Source: Sphingobacteriaceae bacterium GW460-11-11-14-LB5 (GTDB lineage Bacteria > Bacteroidota > Bacteroidia > Sphingobacteriales > Sphingobacteriaceae). From it: a stretch of 64,000 bases of DNA. Positions 18,679 to 27,691 of the stretch are shown here, in pieces (the first letter of the stretch is position 1; the number at the start of each line of letters is the position of its first letter). Location of the stretch: contig CP021237.1 in assembly GCA_002151545.1 (NCBI GenBank), positions 620,001-684,000 on the forward strand, in the 5' to 3' direction. The notes below the pieces were generated by a model. It did not search any database. It worked only from the letters and a program-made list of their open reading frames with translations, and had not been told where the DNA came from. Made by a program: the position numbers and the translations under genes.

Positions 18679-21642
18679 ATGACCATATCTTCCATTCAAA
18701 GCAACCATTTCAGGAATCGCATATTTTGCCTTTTACCTATTTTAATATTTTTCGGGCTGCTAAATATTAACAGCCCGGCTTTTTCCCAAATCAATGATCA
18801 TATATTTCCGCCCGCAGACGCCGCTAAAAAATTCATCAGTTTTGATGCTAAAGGTTTCCTGTTAAACGGAAAACGTACTTTCCTGGTTTCGGCAGGCATG
18901 GAGTATGCCCGTATCCCTCACGAACTTTGGTATGATCGCCTCCTTCGCTTGAAAAGAGGTGGCTTTAATTGTGTCGAAGTTTATACGTTTTGGAATTTTC
19001 ATGAGCCCTTTGAAGGAAAGTTTGACTTTGCGGGAGACCGTGATCTCGAAAATTTTTTAAAAATATGTAAACAGCTTGACTTGTATGCCATTGTGCGGGT
19101 AGGGCCTTATTACTGTGGTGAGTGGGATAGTGGCGGTTATCCGATATGGCTACGTTTTAAGGATAACCTGCAAGTGCGTTCTCCAAATGCACCTTTCGAA
19201 AAATATATGGATCGGTTTCTTGATCATTTGATGCCTATCGTCAGCCGTCAGCAAATCCATCTTGGCGGCCCGGTTATATTGGTCCAACTGGAAAATGAGC
19301 ATCCTTTATCCTGGGGAACCAATATACCGAATACCTATTTTAAACATCTGCAGGAAAAAGCATTAGCATTGGGCCTGCAGGTACCGTATTTTTTCAGCGG
19401 TCTCAATCATGGTGGCGACCCGGCCGGAAATAAGGTTTCACTGGACGACCCCAAACGACCAAGCCCTTGGTTTACCACCGAATTCTGGAGTGTTTGGTAT
19501 GATCGTTATGGTTCTACTAAAGCCGACGCAGATACTTTTGGCAGACGAACCTGGAAAATTATTGCCCGCGGTGGCAATGGTTATAATTACTATATGGCCC
19601 ATGGCGGTACCAATTTCGATTACAGCTTCAGTCACGAAGATGCGGCCTGTTATGATTATGGCGCTGCTGTAGGCCAAACCGGCGATTTGAGGCCTATTTA
19701 TTATCAGTTTAAACGAAATGGTCTCTTTGCACGTAGTTTTGAACAGATCCTGGAGAACAGTACGGCCGGCCAGGTTCAACAACTCAAGGGTATTGGCAGC
19801 AGTTATACGATCAACTCACGCATAAGCACTGCGGGTACCATTTCATTTATCGACAATTATGGTAAAGGGATATTGCCTTATTCAGGTCAGGGACTGGTTG
19901 GTGCTAAAGGAAATTTTACAATCAATCTGGAGCCGGGTGAGATTTTGCCGGTTGTCCAAAATTTCAATCTGACAGACAAGGTAACCTTGCTGGGTGCCTA
20001 TACACGGGTGCTGGGTATCGCCCGGAATGGAAAAACCACTACGCTTGTCGTATATGGTCGCCCAGGCTCACAAGGCTCCTTAAGTTTGCGCATAACAGGC
20101 CAAACCAAAAGTGTTGGCCACTTAAAACACCTTTCCAATGGAAAATTACATAATCTTCAGTTAAGCTATGGCAAAGATGCACCGCTTGTGCAGGATTTAA
20201 TTACTGGTGGGCAAACGCTGCGCATATTGGCACTGAGCACCGAACTGGCAGACCGTTCGTGGTTTGTAGAAGAAAAAAAACAGCAATTTGTGGTGGTTGG
20301 GCCGGAATATGTAGCTGATTTTCATATTTCAACCAATCAAGCCATCACGCTAAACACCGAGTATTTCTGGAAGGAAAATAAAAAATTCCCGGTTTGGGTA
20401 TTCGGCGATCAATTAAAAAAACATATCGTTCCCTCCAGAAATCTGATCTCCAGACCAAATGCAGTGCTTAATAATAACTGGTTAGCAAAATCGGCTTCAG
20501 CAGCAGCCTTACCTGATTTTGATGATCGCGAATGGCTGGCAAGCGATAAACCCCTTGAAATGGGAGCCGATAAAGATATTTCTGCCAATGCCTGGTACAG
20601 AACCCATATTAAAATCCAAAAAAGTGGCCGCTACAAACTCAACATCAGTAGCGGTGTTGGTCGCTACATTGTGTTCGTTGATGGTAAACGTGTTACAGCT
20701 GGTTATAGTGATCAACTTCAGTTTGATGTCGAAACCGGTGACCATATGCTTGCGATTTATGCCGCGCACGATGGCCGGGATAAGCTTTATAACTTTATTG
20801 GTTATCTCAGTGAGGTTGACAAGAAAGGCATTGCGGGCGAAGTCATTATGCATCGGGGGGCACCCGGACTCGTTGATAACTGGAAGATGGTTAAACTTGC
20901 CGGCGAACGCCATGACGAAAACCAGCCTGTTCCTGATTTTACAAATGCCGAAAGCTATAAAATTGGAGCTGATCCCTTCGGCCAAAAAGCCGGCTTCGCC
21001 TGGTTTCAGGCCATAATCCCTATAAAAGATGGTCGTGTGCCGACAGAATTCCGGTTTCGGAGTGTTGATGACAAGGCCGTTGTGTTTATTAACGGTAAGC
21101 CCGTAGCCCGGGCAGATGACTGGAATAAACCTTTTACAGCGGTTTATCAGGATGACGGTACCAATAAACCGATTGTGCTTTCCGTGTTCCTGGAGAACCA
21201 TTATGGGGCCGGTGGCATCGATAAGCCGGTGGAAATTATTTATAATGATGACCTCAAATTAAAGGGTTGGAAAATGAAAGGCGGTCCTGGTGATATGCTT
21301 TCTGCTGATGGATGGTCAGTAATCGGATCAACAGAAAAATTTAACCGTCCTTACTTTTATAAAAATACTTTCCGGCTGGAAAAAACAAAGCCCAATAACC
21401 ATCCCATGTGGCGCATTTCTTTTGAAGGATTAAGCCATGGGTTTATCTTTATTAATGGTCATAACATAGGAGGTTATCCGGAACGTGTACCCATTAACGG
21501 TCTTTATATCCCCGAATGCTGGTTGAAAGCAGGCGATAATACGGTAATTATTTATGATCAATATGGTAACCGGCCAGATGCTGTACGTATTACACCGGAA
21601 AGTGCCGCCAGCCGGGAAACCGCTACCATCAGGATCAAGTGA
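18679..21642 (+). CDS. glycoside hydrolase family 35 (beta-galactosidase-like), secreted
   Basis: Large secreted glycosidase (987 residues) with a signal peptide ending near residue 37 (AFSQ) and no lipobox cysteine, so periplasmic or exported. The TIM-barrel domain shows GH35 hallmarks: FNCVEVYTFWNFHEPFEGKF, VRVGPYYCGEWDSGGYPIWL, GGPVILVQLENEH with the expected acid/base Glu207, and FTTEFWSVWYD with the expected nucleophile Glu268. GTNFDYSF and the tail of the barrel follow. C-terminal jelly-roll domains (about 600-980) end in FINGHNIGGYPERVP, the galactose-binding-like module seen in this family. It is the one enzyme of the operon with a readable intact active site. A 69-base gap, the largest in the operon, separates it from the previous gene and could hold a weak promoter (TAGATTTT near 18650). 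Confidence 0.9.
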   Translation: MTISSIQSNHFRNRIFCLLPILIFFGLLNINSPAFSQINDHIFPPADAAKKFISFDAKGFLLNGKRTFLVSAGMEYARIPHELWYDRLLRLKRGGFNCVEVYTFWNFHEPFEGKFDFAGDRDLENFLKICKQLDLYAIVRVGPYYCGEWDSGGYPIWLRFKDNLQVRSPNAPFEKYMDRFLDHLMPIVSRQQIHLGGPVILVQLENEHPLSWGTNIPNTYFKHLQEKALALGLQVPYFFSGLNHGGDPAGNKVSLDDPKRPSPWFTTEFWSVWYDRYGSTKADADTFGRRTWKIIARGGNGYNYYMAHGGTNFDYSFSHEDAACYDYGAAVGQTGDLRPIYYQFKRNGLFARSFEQILENSTAGQVQQLKGIGSSYTINSRISTAGTISFIDNYGKGILPYSGQGLVGAKGNFTINLEPGEILPVVQNFNLTDKVTLLGAYTRVLGIARNGKTTTLVVYGRPGSQGSLSLRITGQTKSVGHLKHLSNGKLHNLQLSYGKDAPLVQDLITGGQTLRILALSTELADRSWFVEEKKQQFVVVGPEYVADFHISTNQAITLNTEYFWKENKKFPVWVFGDQLKKHIVPSRNLISRPNAVLNNNWLAKSASAAALPDFDDREWLASDKPLEMGADKDISANAWYRTHIKIQKSGRYKLNISSGVGRYIVFVDGKRVTAGYSDQLQFDVETGDHMLAIYAAHDGRDKLYNFIGYLSEVDKKGIAGEVIMHRGAPGLVDNWKMVKLAGERHDENQPVPDFTNAESYKIGADPFGQKAGFAWFQAIIPIKDGRVPTEFRFRSVDDKAVVFINGKPVARADDWNKPFTAVYQDDGTNKPIVLSVFLENHYGAGGIDKPVEIIYNDDLKLKGWKMKGGPGDMLSADGWSVIGSTEKFNRPYFYKNTFRLEKTKPNNHPMWRISFEGLSHGFIFINGHNIGGYPERVPINGLYIPECWLKAGDNTVIIYDQYGNRPDAVRITPESAASRETATIRIK

Positions 21643-21843
21643 CGTTTGTGAAAAAAATAATCTCCCTGACAAATGAAAATGTAAATGTGGTAGTTATGCA
21701 GTGGTGGTTGGTGATCTCGATGTGGTGGTGCTGGATATCAATAATAGAATTATTTTTTCGGACTGCATCTTGTTGATTGTCAGAAAAATGAATGTTAACG
21801 GCTAAAAAAGTCTCTATTTTTTTAAATAATTTTAAATCCTTTT

Positions 21844-21874
21844 TTTGGATTTGGGAAAAAGAATACTACATTTG
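21844..21874 (+). promoter_or_regulatory. Bacteroidetes-type promoter of tRNA-Phe
   Basis: A TTTG box at 21844-21847 is followed 19 bases later by TACATTTG at 21867-21874. The latter matches the TAnnTTTG -7 consensus exactly, and the former the -33 TTTG box. The tRNA starts 15 bases after the -7 box. Confidence 0.75.
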
Positions 21875-21888
21875 CAATCCCAAAAGGG

Positions 21889-21961
21889 GGTGCCATAGCT
21901 CAGTCGGTAGAGCAAAGGACTGAAAATCCTTGTGTCCCTGGTTCGAATCCAGGTGGCACCA
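21889..21961 (+). tRNA. tRNA-Phe (GAA)
   Basis: A 73-base cloverleaf. The acceptor arm GGTGCCA pairs with TGGCACC, the D arm is GCTC/GAGC, and the anticodon arm AAGGA/TCCTT encloses the loop CTGAAAA, giving anticodon GAA. The T arm is CCTGG-TTCGAAT-CCAGG. The discriminator is A21961, and the 3' CCA is not encoded. It sits 246 bases after the end of the large Sus operon, a common place for island boundaries. Confidence 0.97.
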
Positions 21962-21971
21962 CTTATAAAAC

Positions 21972-22001
21972 AAAAGCCTTACAGAAATGTAAGGCTTTTT
22001 T
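21972..22001 (+). terminator. Rho-independent terminator after tRNA-Phe, usable in both directions
   Basis: A perfect 12-bp stem, AAAAGCCTTACA with TGTAAGGCTTTT, closed by a GAAA tetraloop and running into a T tract. On the minus strand the same hairpin ends in T residues and lies 20 bases past the stop of the SRPBCC gene, so it likely serves both transcripts. Confidence 0.88.
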
Positions 22002-22020
22002 GGTTTTTGAGTATGTTTAT

Positions 22021-22470
22021 TTAGGTCTCTACATGATATTCATTGTGTTTTTCGGCTATTTCTTTAACCTTATCTAAAGCTTTTGGCCAGGTTTTTTCGA
22101 AATAATCTCTCCACTCATCGTTAATATCCATATCAATAAGGAGTTCTGTTTTGCCATCTTTTTCACTGAGGGTATAATTTTCCAGTGTTTCGCCCCAATC
22201 CCCGCTTAAGTCTTCCTTACCATCTTTTATTTCGCCCAGGTGTTGGATAGACATGTACCGGTTAGGGATATTTTCTTTAATAACCGCTACCATTCCATCT
22301 CCATTATTACCCAGAAACAAGGCCTTGCTTCCTTTTTTCCAATCTGTTTCTACTCGCGATCCTTCCATAAAAGCAGCTGTCCACTTAGGGTAGGTTTCCA
22401 CGCCAAAAAGCGCATCCCAAACTTTTTCCGCTGTGGCGTTAATTGTGGTTTTAAATTCGATCTTTTTCAT
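22021..22470 (-). CDS. SRPBCC-family (AHSA1-like) protein
   Basis: A 149-residue cytoplasmic protein of the START-like SRPBCC superfamily, activator-of-Hsp90-ATPase (AHSA1) branch. The N-terminus KKIEFKTTINATAEKVWDAL, then YPKWTAAFMEGSRVETDWKKGSKALFL, and a C-terminal long helix (WRDYFEKTWPKALDKVKEIA) match this fold, which forms a hydrophobic ligand cavity. The ligand is not predictable. The gene stands alone, convergent with tRNA-Phe through a shared terminator and divergent from the S41 protease. Confidence 0.82.
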   Translation of the reverse strand: MKKIEFKTTINATAEKVWDALFGVETYPKWTAAFMEGSRVETDWKKGSKALFLGNNGDGMVAVIKENIPNRYMSIQHLGEIKDGKEDLSGDWGETLENYTLSEKDGKTELLIDMDINDEWRDYFEKTWPKALDKVKEIAEKHNEYHVET

Positions 22471-22790
22471 GGTTCTTAGATTTTTAAATCAAATAATTAA
22501 GTATAACAAATTTGCAGCGAATTTGATTGACTTAAGCGGTGCAAAGGCGACAATATGTGGGGGCAAAAGGACTATGACCCTGACATTGGTTTAATCTAAT
22601 TATGTTAAAATTTATTAAATATCTCAGCGAAAAGTAATTTAATCGGTAGATTTACGTAATTGACCGATACATATGTTCAAGAGCACAATATTTTGAATTA
22701 AATTTAGTTTGTTGGTAGACAAAAGTTTCTTTCCGAACAACTTAACTATTGCCCAATACGTATATAAAAGATAATATTATCACAATTTAA
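22471..22790. other. AT-rich intergenic region between divergent genes
   Basis: A 320-base gap between the SRPBCC gene (-) and the S41 protease gene (+). I see no gene or RNA. It must carry two divergent promoters, but I find only imperfect -7 boxes: TAGATTTA at 22647 and TAAATTTA at 22699 on the plus strand. A small inverted repeat, ATCGGT (22642-22647) with ACCGAT (22663-22668), overlaps the first. Confidence 0.5.
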
Positions 22791-24398
22791 ATGAGAAATA
22801 AGATATTCCCTTACCTGGCTGCGCTGGGTTTTTTAAGCTTTGGGGTCATTACTGGCTGCAAAAAGAGTAACCCTGTGCCTGATGAGCCCGTATCTCCGCC
22901 AGTTGTGACAACGCCTAGCGGAACGCGGGAAGAATTGACTAAAGATTCTATTTTTTTATACGGTAAAGAACTTTATTACTGGAATACTTCGCTGCCAACC
23001 TATGAGGTGTTTAATCCGCGTGCATTTAGTTCGAATGAAGCTGAATTATATGCCATGACACAATATTCTTTGGATCCGGCAACGGGAAAACCATATGAAT
23101 TTGTAAGCACTTCTTCTGGCGAGCCTAAATATTCGTTTTTCGATTATACGGCAGCTACATCGGGGAAAACAGGTGCACTTAAAGCTGATGTAAATGGCTC
23201 AGCCAATGATTACGGTTTTTCTGTTCAGTATCAGTATAATAGCACTACCGATTTAAGGGTAAAATATGTTTATCCTAACTCACCGGCAGCAGTACAGGGC
23301 TTAACACGTGGTTGTAGGATAACCAGTGTAAATGGAAGGACAGATCTGACCTATCCTGGTGCCGTTAATTTTTTAAATAATGCCATTTTTGGTACAAATG
23401 CAACGGTGACTTTGGCTTTTAATGATATTGATGGCAATCCAAAAACGGCTGTTATATCTAGCAGTTTGTATACGGTTAATCCAATATTGTTTACCCATGT
23501 TTATACGGTTGGCACCAAGAAAGTGGGTTACATTGTATTTAATAGCTTTACCAATAATGCCTCTACGGCCATAAATACAACCTTTTCTAATTTTGCAACC
23601 CAGGGGGTAAGTGAATTGATTATTGATTTACGCTATAACGGTGGTGGTTATGTTTCAACAGCTACCCAGATGATTAATTTAGCCGCACCAGCAGGAGAAA
23701 CAGGGAATACGATGTTTACTTCTTATTACAATGCTTATCTGCAATCGATCACGAGTGCGCAGCGCAAAGCTTCCGTTTTGGCACACCAGCCATTGTTAGA
23801 TGATGCAGGTAAATTACAAACCTTTACCACGGGGGTAAACGGAAAGTATGCCACTTATGCCGACTTAAATTATTCGCCTACAGCTGCTGATAATATTGAG
23901 AAATTTGCAAAATCAGGTAGTTTAAACTTAAACAGGGTTTATTTTATAGTAACCGGATCTACGGCATCTGCAAGCGAGTTAACCATTAACAGTTTGAAAC
24001 CGGTAATGGATGTAAAGCTAATTGGCAGAACAACCTATGGTAAACCTGTTGGTTTCTTTCCGATCAGAATAGATAAGGTGGATATGTATATTCCCGAATT
24101 TGAAACCAAAAATAAACTCGGAGTTGGTGGCTATTATTCTGGTTTGACGGTTGATAAAGAATCAGCAGAAGATTTAAGCAAAGCGTGGGGAGATGAAACA
24201 GAAACTTTATTGGCTTATGCTTTGTTGTATGCCAAAAACGGGAATTTTGTGACTACAGCAGCTAAAACAGCTAGCTTAAGTACCACTACAACAGCACTGC
24301 CGCCAAAACTTTCGGTCGCAGAACTGAGGGCGCTGGATGAAAAACTGGATCCTAAAGGAATTAAGGGAATGATTATGACACCTGATAAAAGATTTTAA
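22791..24398 (+). CDS. S41-family C-terminal-processing-like protease, lipoprotein with PDZ domain
   Basis: Lipoprotein (lipobox ITGC, then KKSNPVPDEPVSPP) of 535 residues. A PDZ-like segment is around residues 140-200 (LRVKYVYPNSPAAVQGLTRGCRITSVNG). The tail-specific protease domain follows: TKKVGYIVFNSF, ELIIDLRYNGGGYVSTATQM, and the catalytic Ser region GSTASASELT (Ser about residue 393). The partner Lys is in TTYGKPVG where most family members have FGK. It likely sits in the outer membrane or periplasm and degrades or processes secreted proteins. It is monocistronic, with a strong terminator just after its stop. Confidence 0.9.
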   Translation: MRNKIFPYLAALGFLSFGVITGCKKSNPVPDEPVSPPVVTTPSGTREELTKDSIFLYGKELYYWNTSLPTYEVFNPRAFSSNEAELYAMTQYSLDPATGKPYEFVSTSSGEPKYSFFDYTAATSGKTGALKADVNGSANDYGFSVQYQYNSTTDLRVKYVYPNSPAAVQGLTRGCRITSVNGRTDLTYPGAVNFLNNAIFGTNATVTLAFNDIDGNPKTAVISSSLYTVNPILFTHVYTVGTKKVGYIVFNSFTNNASTAINTTFSNFATQGVSELIIDLRYNGGGYVSTATQMINLAAPAGETGNTMFTSYYNAYLQSITSAQRKASVLAHQPLLDDAGKLQTFTTGVNGKYATYADLNYSPTAADNIEKFAKSGSLNLNRVYFIVTGSTASASELTINSLKPVMDVKLIGRTTYGKPVGFFPIRIDKVDMYIPEFETKNKLGVGGYYSGLTVDKESAEDLSKAWGDETETLLAYALLYAKNGNFVTTAAKTASLSTTTTALPPKLSVAELRALDEKLDPKGIKGMIMTPDKRF

Positions 24399-24412
24399 TC
24401 AAGTTTTTAACG

Positions 24413-24451
24413 AAAATGCCCGCTTAACATGTTTGTTAAGCGGGCATTTTT
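24413..24451 (+). terminator. bidirectional Rho-independent terminator
   Basis: A 17-bp perfect stem (24413-24429 with 24434-24450, core GCCCGCTTAACA) with a TGTT loop, preceded by an A run and followed by a T run. It lies between two convergent genes and fits termination of both. Confidence 0.92.
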
Positions 24452-24465
24452 ATTTGTGGTGGTAT

Positions 24466-25068
24466 TTACAATAATATTTTACTGCTGATATCTTTGTTAA
24501 TGGTAATGTAACCTGGATATTTAACAGGCGTATTGCCGAGCATAAAGGTTGGCTTTATTTTAATGGTTAATAAACCTAGCTTTTCATCTTTTGAAGATGA
24601 TCCTTTCTGAGCGGCTTTGATAATATCGTTAAAAACGTTTCCATTAGATACTAATCCATAAATATTGCTTACCAGCTGCACCGGAACAGTAACCGTTTGA
24701 CCTTGTGCAATACTTACATTTTGATTAACGATGCCTTCTGCCAGATCGGTGTTATTAACCAATATTTTATATTCGAACTGGTTGATGGCTGCCAAATTGC
24801 CTGATGGGTTGGTTATTTCTAAATTCAGATTGGCCCTAAGTGGAATGTCTTTTCTTAGCAGGCCAAGGGCAACCCCCGGTAAACTGGTTAAGCTAAAACT
24901 TTGCTGGTCCATTAATTTTTTAACGTCTGTGCCTGCAATCGATACCTGTTGTACACCTGTAATTTTATAAGTGCAGTCTTCCAGGGCTTTTATCTGCTGG
25001 GCCTGCCTGTTTATTCCGCAACCGAAAAGGCCAACAGTTAATAGGCATACTAATAATCCATGTTTCAT
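24466..25068 (-). CDS. LEA14-like (WHy-domain-like) lipoprotein
   Basis: A 200-residue predicted lipoprotein. I choose the ATG at 25068, because it gives MKHGLLVCLLTVGLFGC with the lipobox Cys17; the longer frame to 25131 adds 21 residues that would spoil the signal. The mature part has the LEA type 2/WHy pattern: a strand with VSIAGTDVKKL, then LRANLNLEITNPSGNLAAINQFEYKILVNN and a VTVPVQLVSN strand, i.e. an Ig-like fold in which an NP motif closes the first sheet. Function in bacteria is unclear (stress protection is suggested for the family). Confidence 0.75.
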   Translation of the reverse strand: MKHGLLVCLLTVGLFGCGINRQAQQIKALEDCTYKITGVQQVSIAGTDVKKLMDQQSFSLTSLPGVALGLLRKDIPLRANLNLEITNPSGNLAAINQFEYKILVNNTDLAEGIVNQNVSIAQGQTVTVPVQLVSNIYGLVSNGNVFNDIIKAAQKGSSSKDEKLGLLTIKIKPTFMLGNTPVKYPGYITINKDISSKILL

Positions 25069-25334
25069 TTTATGTGTGTTAGGTGATTGTATAAGTACCC
25101 AAAAATTTGGATATTGATATACTGCAAACATAACGCCAAAATAATAAATCTATTTCAGAACGCTTAGGTTAATTCAAACTGATTGGTTTCAAAGTTTGGT
25201 TAATCGGGTAATTGTTTAAACCGGTTAACTGAAGATCAAATCATAACAATTTAACAGTCTATCAATTTAAACAATTAACCTAACCGCGCAAGAATTAACC
25301 TAAACCATTAACTTTACAAAAAAAAATAAAAAAC

Positions 25335-25817
25335 ATGGCCATTACCATCCGGAAGATAACTGCAGCAGATAATACGGCTACGGCTGAAATGATCAGGACG
25401 ATTTTAAGAGAATTTAAAATAGATAAGCCGGGTACGGTTTATACTGATCCGACAACCGATGAGCTGTCTACAGTTTTCGAACACCCTCAATCGGCTTACT
25501 GGCTTGCCGAAGAGGATGGACTTATTATTGGCGGCTGTGGCATTTATCCAACCGGAGGTTTGCCGGATGGTTGTGTTGAGCTGGTTAAATTGTATACCTC
25601 GGCATCTTCACGCGGAAAAGGTATCGGCAAAATGCTCATGGAAAAAAGTATAGAATCGGCCCAGCATTTTGGCTATAATGAGATTTACCTGGAATCGTTT
25701 CCTGAACTTACCCGGGCAATTGCTATGTACGAAAAAGCAGGATTTAAAAAACTCGCTGCACCACTCGGTAATTCAGGGCATTTTGCCTGTAATGTTTGGA
25801 TGCTGCTGGTGCTTTAG
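25335..25817 (+). CDS. GNAT-family N-acetyltransferase
   Basis: A 160-residue acetyl-CoA-dependent transferase. It shows the GNAT core: ITIRKITAADNTATAEMIR at the N-terminus, a central beta4 strand CVELVKLYTSASSRGKGIGKMLM with the RGKGIG pyrophosphate-binding loop (motif A), and ESFPELTRAIAMYEKAGFKKL (motif B). The acceptor substrate cannot be read. A near-consensus -7 box (TAACTTTA) lies about 20 bases before the start. Confidence 0.9.
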   Translation: MAITIRKITAADNTATAEMIRTILREFKIDKPGTVYTDPTTDELSTVFEHPQSAYWLAEEDGLIIGGCGIYPTGGLPDGCVELVKLYTSASSRGKGIGKMLMEKSIESAQHFGYNEIYLESFPELTRAIAMYEKAGFKKLAAPLGNSGHFACNVWMLLVL

Positions 25818-25890
25818 TTTTTCTGATGGTGTAATATCGTCGAAATGATAACTGTTTTTTATGGATATGGCTAATGGCGCAGAACCCTGT

Positions 25891-25921
25891 CCATTTTCCA
25901 TCTTACATTTTCCATCATCAT
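25891..25921. repeat. short CATCTTACATTTTCCAT-type intergenic repeat
   Basis: A pyrimidine-rich tract (TTTTCCATCTTACATTTTCC) that recurs with small changes at 41575-41610 and, as a palindrome, at 62034-62096. It lies between the acetyltransferase and the sigma factor gene. Confidence 0.5.
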
Positions 25922-25972
25922 CACCTACTCTTTAAGATTTATTAATACTAAGGGAATATTGGGCCGCTAGCT

Positions 25973-26560
25973 TTGCTTTTTATAAAGCGGCATCCTTTGA
26001 GCAATTCATTACTTTCATCTTTACAGCACGGAAACCATCAGGCTATGGAAGAAATCTATCGTAGCTATTGGGAAGATGTTTTTGATATTGCCCTCAAAAA
26101 AACCGGAGATGAAGCCGTCGCACAGGATATTACGCAGGAAATTTTCATTTCCCTCTGGGAAAACCGGGCGGCAATTAACTTATCAGGAAGTCTGGGTGCT
26201 TACCTGCATGGTGCTGTAAAATACAAAGTGATTAATTATTTCAGGTCGGGGAGCGTTAAAGCGCAGCACCAAACTGCACTTATAACACTTATGGATGAAC
26301 AACATACGGCTGCCGCAGATGATCAGCTGATTTTAAAAGAGCTGCATTTAGAAGTAGACGCAGCTATAGCGCTCTTGCCAGAGAAAATGCAACTGGTATT
26401 TTCAATGAGCCGGAAACAGGAAAAATCCATTAAAGAAATCGCCTCAGAACTTGATGTTTCTGTACAAACGGTAAAAAACCAGATCTCTGCTGCCCTGAAA
26501 CTGCTGAAAAAAAGCCTTTCCTATATCCTGCTCATCGCGGCTTTGATTGGCTTAACATAA
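25973..26560 (+). CDS. FecI-like ECF RNA polymerase sigma factor
   Basis: Extracytoplasmic-function sigma factor that should direct transcription of the following Sus locus. Region 2 is seen in MEEIYRSYWEDVFDIALKKTGDEAVAQDITQEIFISLWENR, and region 4 helix-turn-helix in KSIKEIASELDVSVQTVKNQISAALK. No ATG fits: an in-frame stop lies at 25949 and the only ATG is at 26045, inside region 2, so a TTG at 25973 is the most likely start (195 residues, normal for the family). The C-terminus ends in a hydrophobic tail (LSYILLIAALIGLT), common in Bacteroidetes members. FecR follows after 63 bases. Confidence 0.9.
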   Translation: MLFIKRHPLSNSLLSSLQHGNHQAMEEIYRSYWEDVFDIALKKTGDEAVAQDITQEIFISLWENRAAINLSGSLGAYLHGAVKYKVINYFRSGSVKAQHQTALITLMDEQHTAAADDQLILKELHLEVDAAIALLPEKMQLVFSMSRKQEKSIKEIASELDVSVQTVKNQISAALKLLKKSLSYILLIAALIGLT

Positions 26561-26623
26561 AGTTAATTTATAGATAACATTTTTGGTTAGTACCCATCTG
26601 CTTTTCAACTGACATGTATTTAA

Positions 26624-27565
26624 ATGACAGAAGAACAGGCAAAGGAGCTGCTGCAGAAATATCTCGATAAGCAGGCAAATCCAAAAGAGCAAAAAATAGT
26701 TGAAGCATGGTATGACACGCTCAGTCAGGAAAATATTGAACTTAATGCAGAGCGGAAAACAGCAATAGGGGAGCAAATGTTCGTTCACCTTAAAGCCGCT
26801 ATGTATAAAAAAACAGGCAAGGTATTCAAGCTTAGCCCTTTTATCAGGATTGCCGCTGCAGTGTTGGTTCTTATTACATTGGGTGTAACCATCTGGAAGC
26901 TCAGTGCGCCGGTAAAATTTATTGAAGATCAGCTTACCGTAATTACCGGAGCTGCAGAGCGAAAACGCATTACTTTATCAGATGGTTCGGTGGTTTTGTT
27001 GGGTTCTTCTGCAAAACTTAGTTACCCCAAAGTATTTGCCTCAAACAGCCGCCAGATCGAACTAAAAGAAGGTGAAGCTTTTTTTGATATTGTCCATCAG
27101 GCGAAAAGACCATTTACGGTACATACCGCATCAGGTATAAATATCAAGGTGCTGGGGACTTCATTTAAGGTGAAGTCTTACCAGGCCAGTAAACAGATCG
27201 AAGTTGCCGTAGTTACCGGAAAGGTTGCCGTGAGCAATAAAAAAGGAAATCTGGCCACGCTCATCAAAGATGAGTGTTTAACCTATGATAAAAATGCGGG
27301 CAGTGCAGCAATCAGTAAAATCAAAGCAGCTGCCTTTGTTGAACTTGCTTTTGACGGCGCAACTTTAGAACAGGTAATCAGTAAGCTTCAATACGTGTTC
27401 AGTATTAAAATTTTATTGGGGGATGCCGCTTTAGGCAAACTTAAAAGTACAGCTGTTTTTACCAGCAGGCAATCGCTGGAAGAGATTTTGGACATTATCT
27501 GCAGCCTCCACCACCTAAAATTCAATGCATCAAAAAATCATAAAACATTTAATATATACAGATGA
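26624..27565 (+). CDS. FecR-family anti-sigma factor with DUF4974-like C-terminal domain
   Basis: Inner-membrane anti-sigma factor partnering the sigma factor upstream. The cytoplasmic N-terminus (about 1-75) begins EEQAKELLQKYLDKQANPKEQKIVEAW. There is one membrane helix (about 82-102, IRIAAAVLVLITLGVTIW), then the periplasmic FecR domain with RITLSDGSVVLLGSSAKLSYP, GEAFFDIVHQAKRPFTVHT and IKVLGTSFKVKSY. The C-terminal 70 residues (AFDGATLEQVISKLQYVFSI) match the secretin-like STN/DUF4974 region that contacts the STN domain of the SusC at 27692. This completes a substrate-sensing relay: SusC STN to FecR to sigma factor. Confidence 0.92.
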   Translation: MTEEQAKELLQKYLDKQANPKEQKIVEAWYDTLSQENIELNAERKTAIGEQMFVHLKAAMYKKTGKVFKLSPFIRIAAAVLVLITLGVTIWKLSAPVKFIEDQLTVITGAAERKRITLSDGSVVLLGSSAKLSYPKVFASNSRQIELKEGEAFFDIVHQAKRPFTVHTASGINIKVLGTSFKVKSYQASKQIEVAVVTGKVAVSNKKGNLATLIKDECLTYDKNAGSAAISKIKAAAFVELAFDGATLEQVISKLQYVFSIKILLGDAALGKLKSTAVFTSRQSLEEILDIICSLHHLKFNASKNHKTFNIYR

Positions 27566-27691
27566 GATAAAGGTATGATATAGCAATCATCTGCGGTACC
27601 GGTTAGATCGGTCATCGTAATCTTTCTTTCTGACCATAGGCGTCAGCATAATTAAAGCTTTACAAATAAATAAAATCAAACAAATTAAACA

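Noticed and set aside
20509-21201. 230-codon open frame antisense to the GH35 gene
   Set aside because: Lies entirely within a well-supported gene on the other strand, with no protein-like signature.
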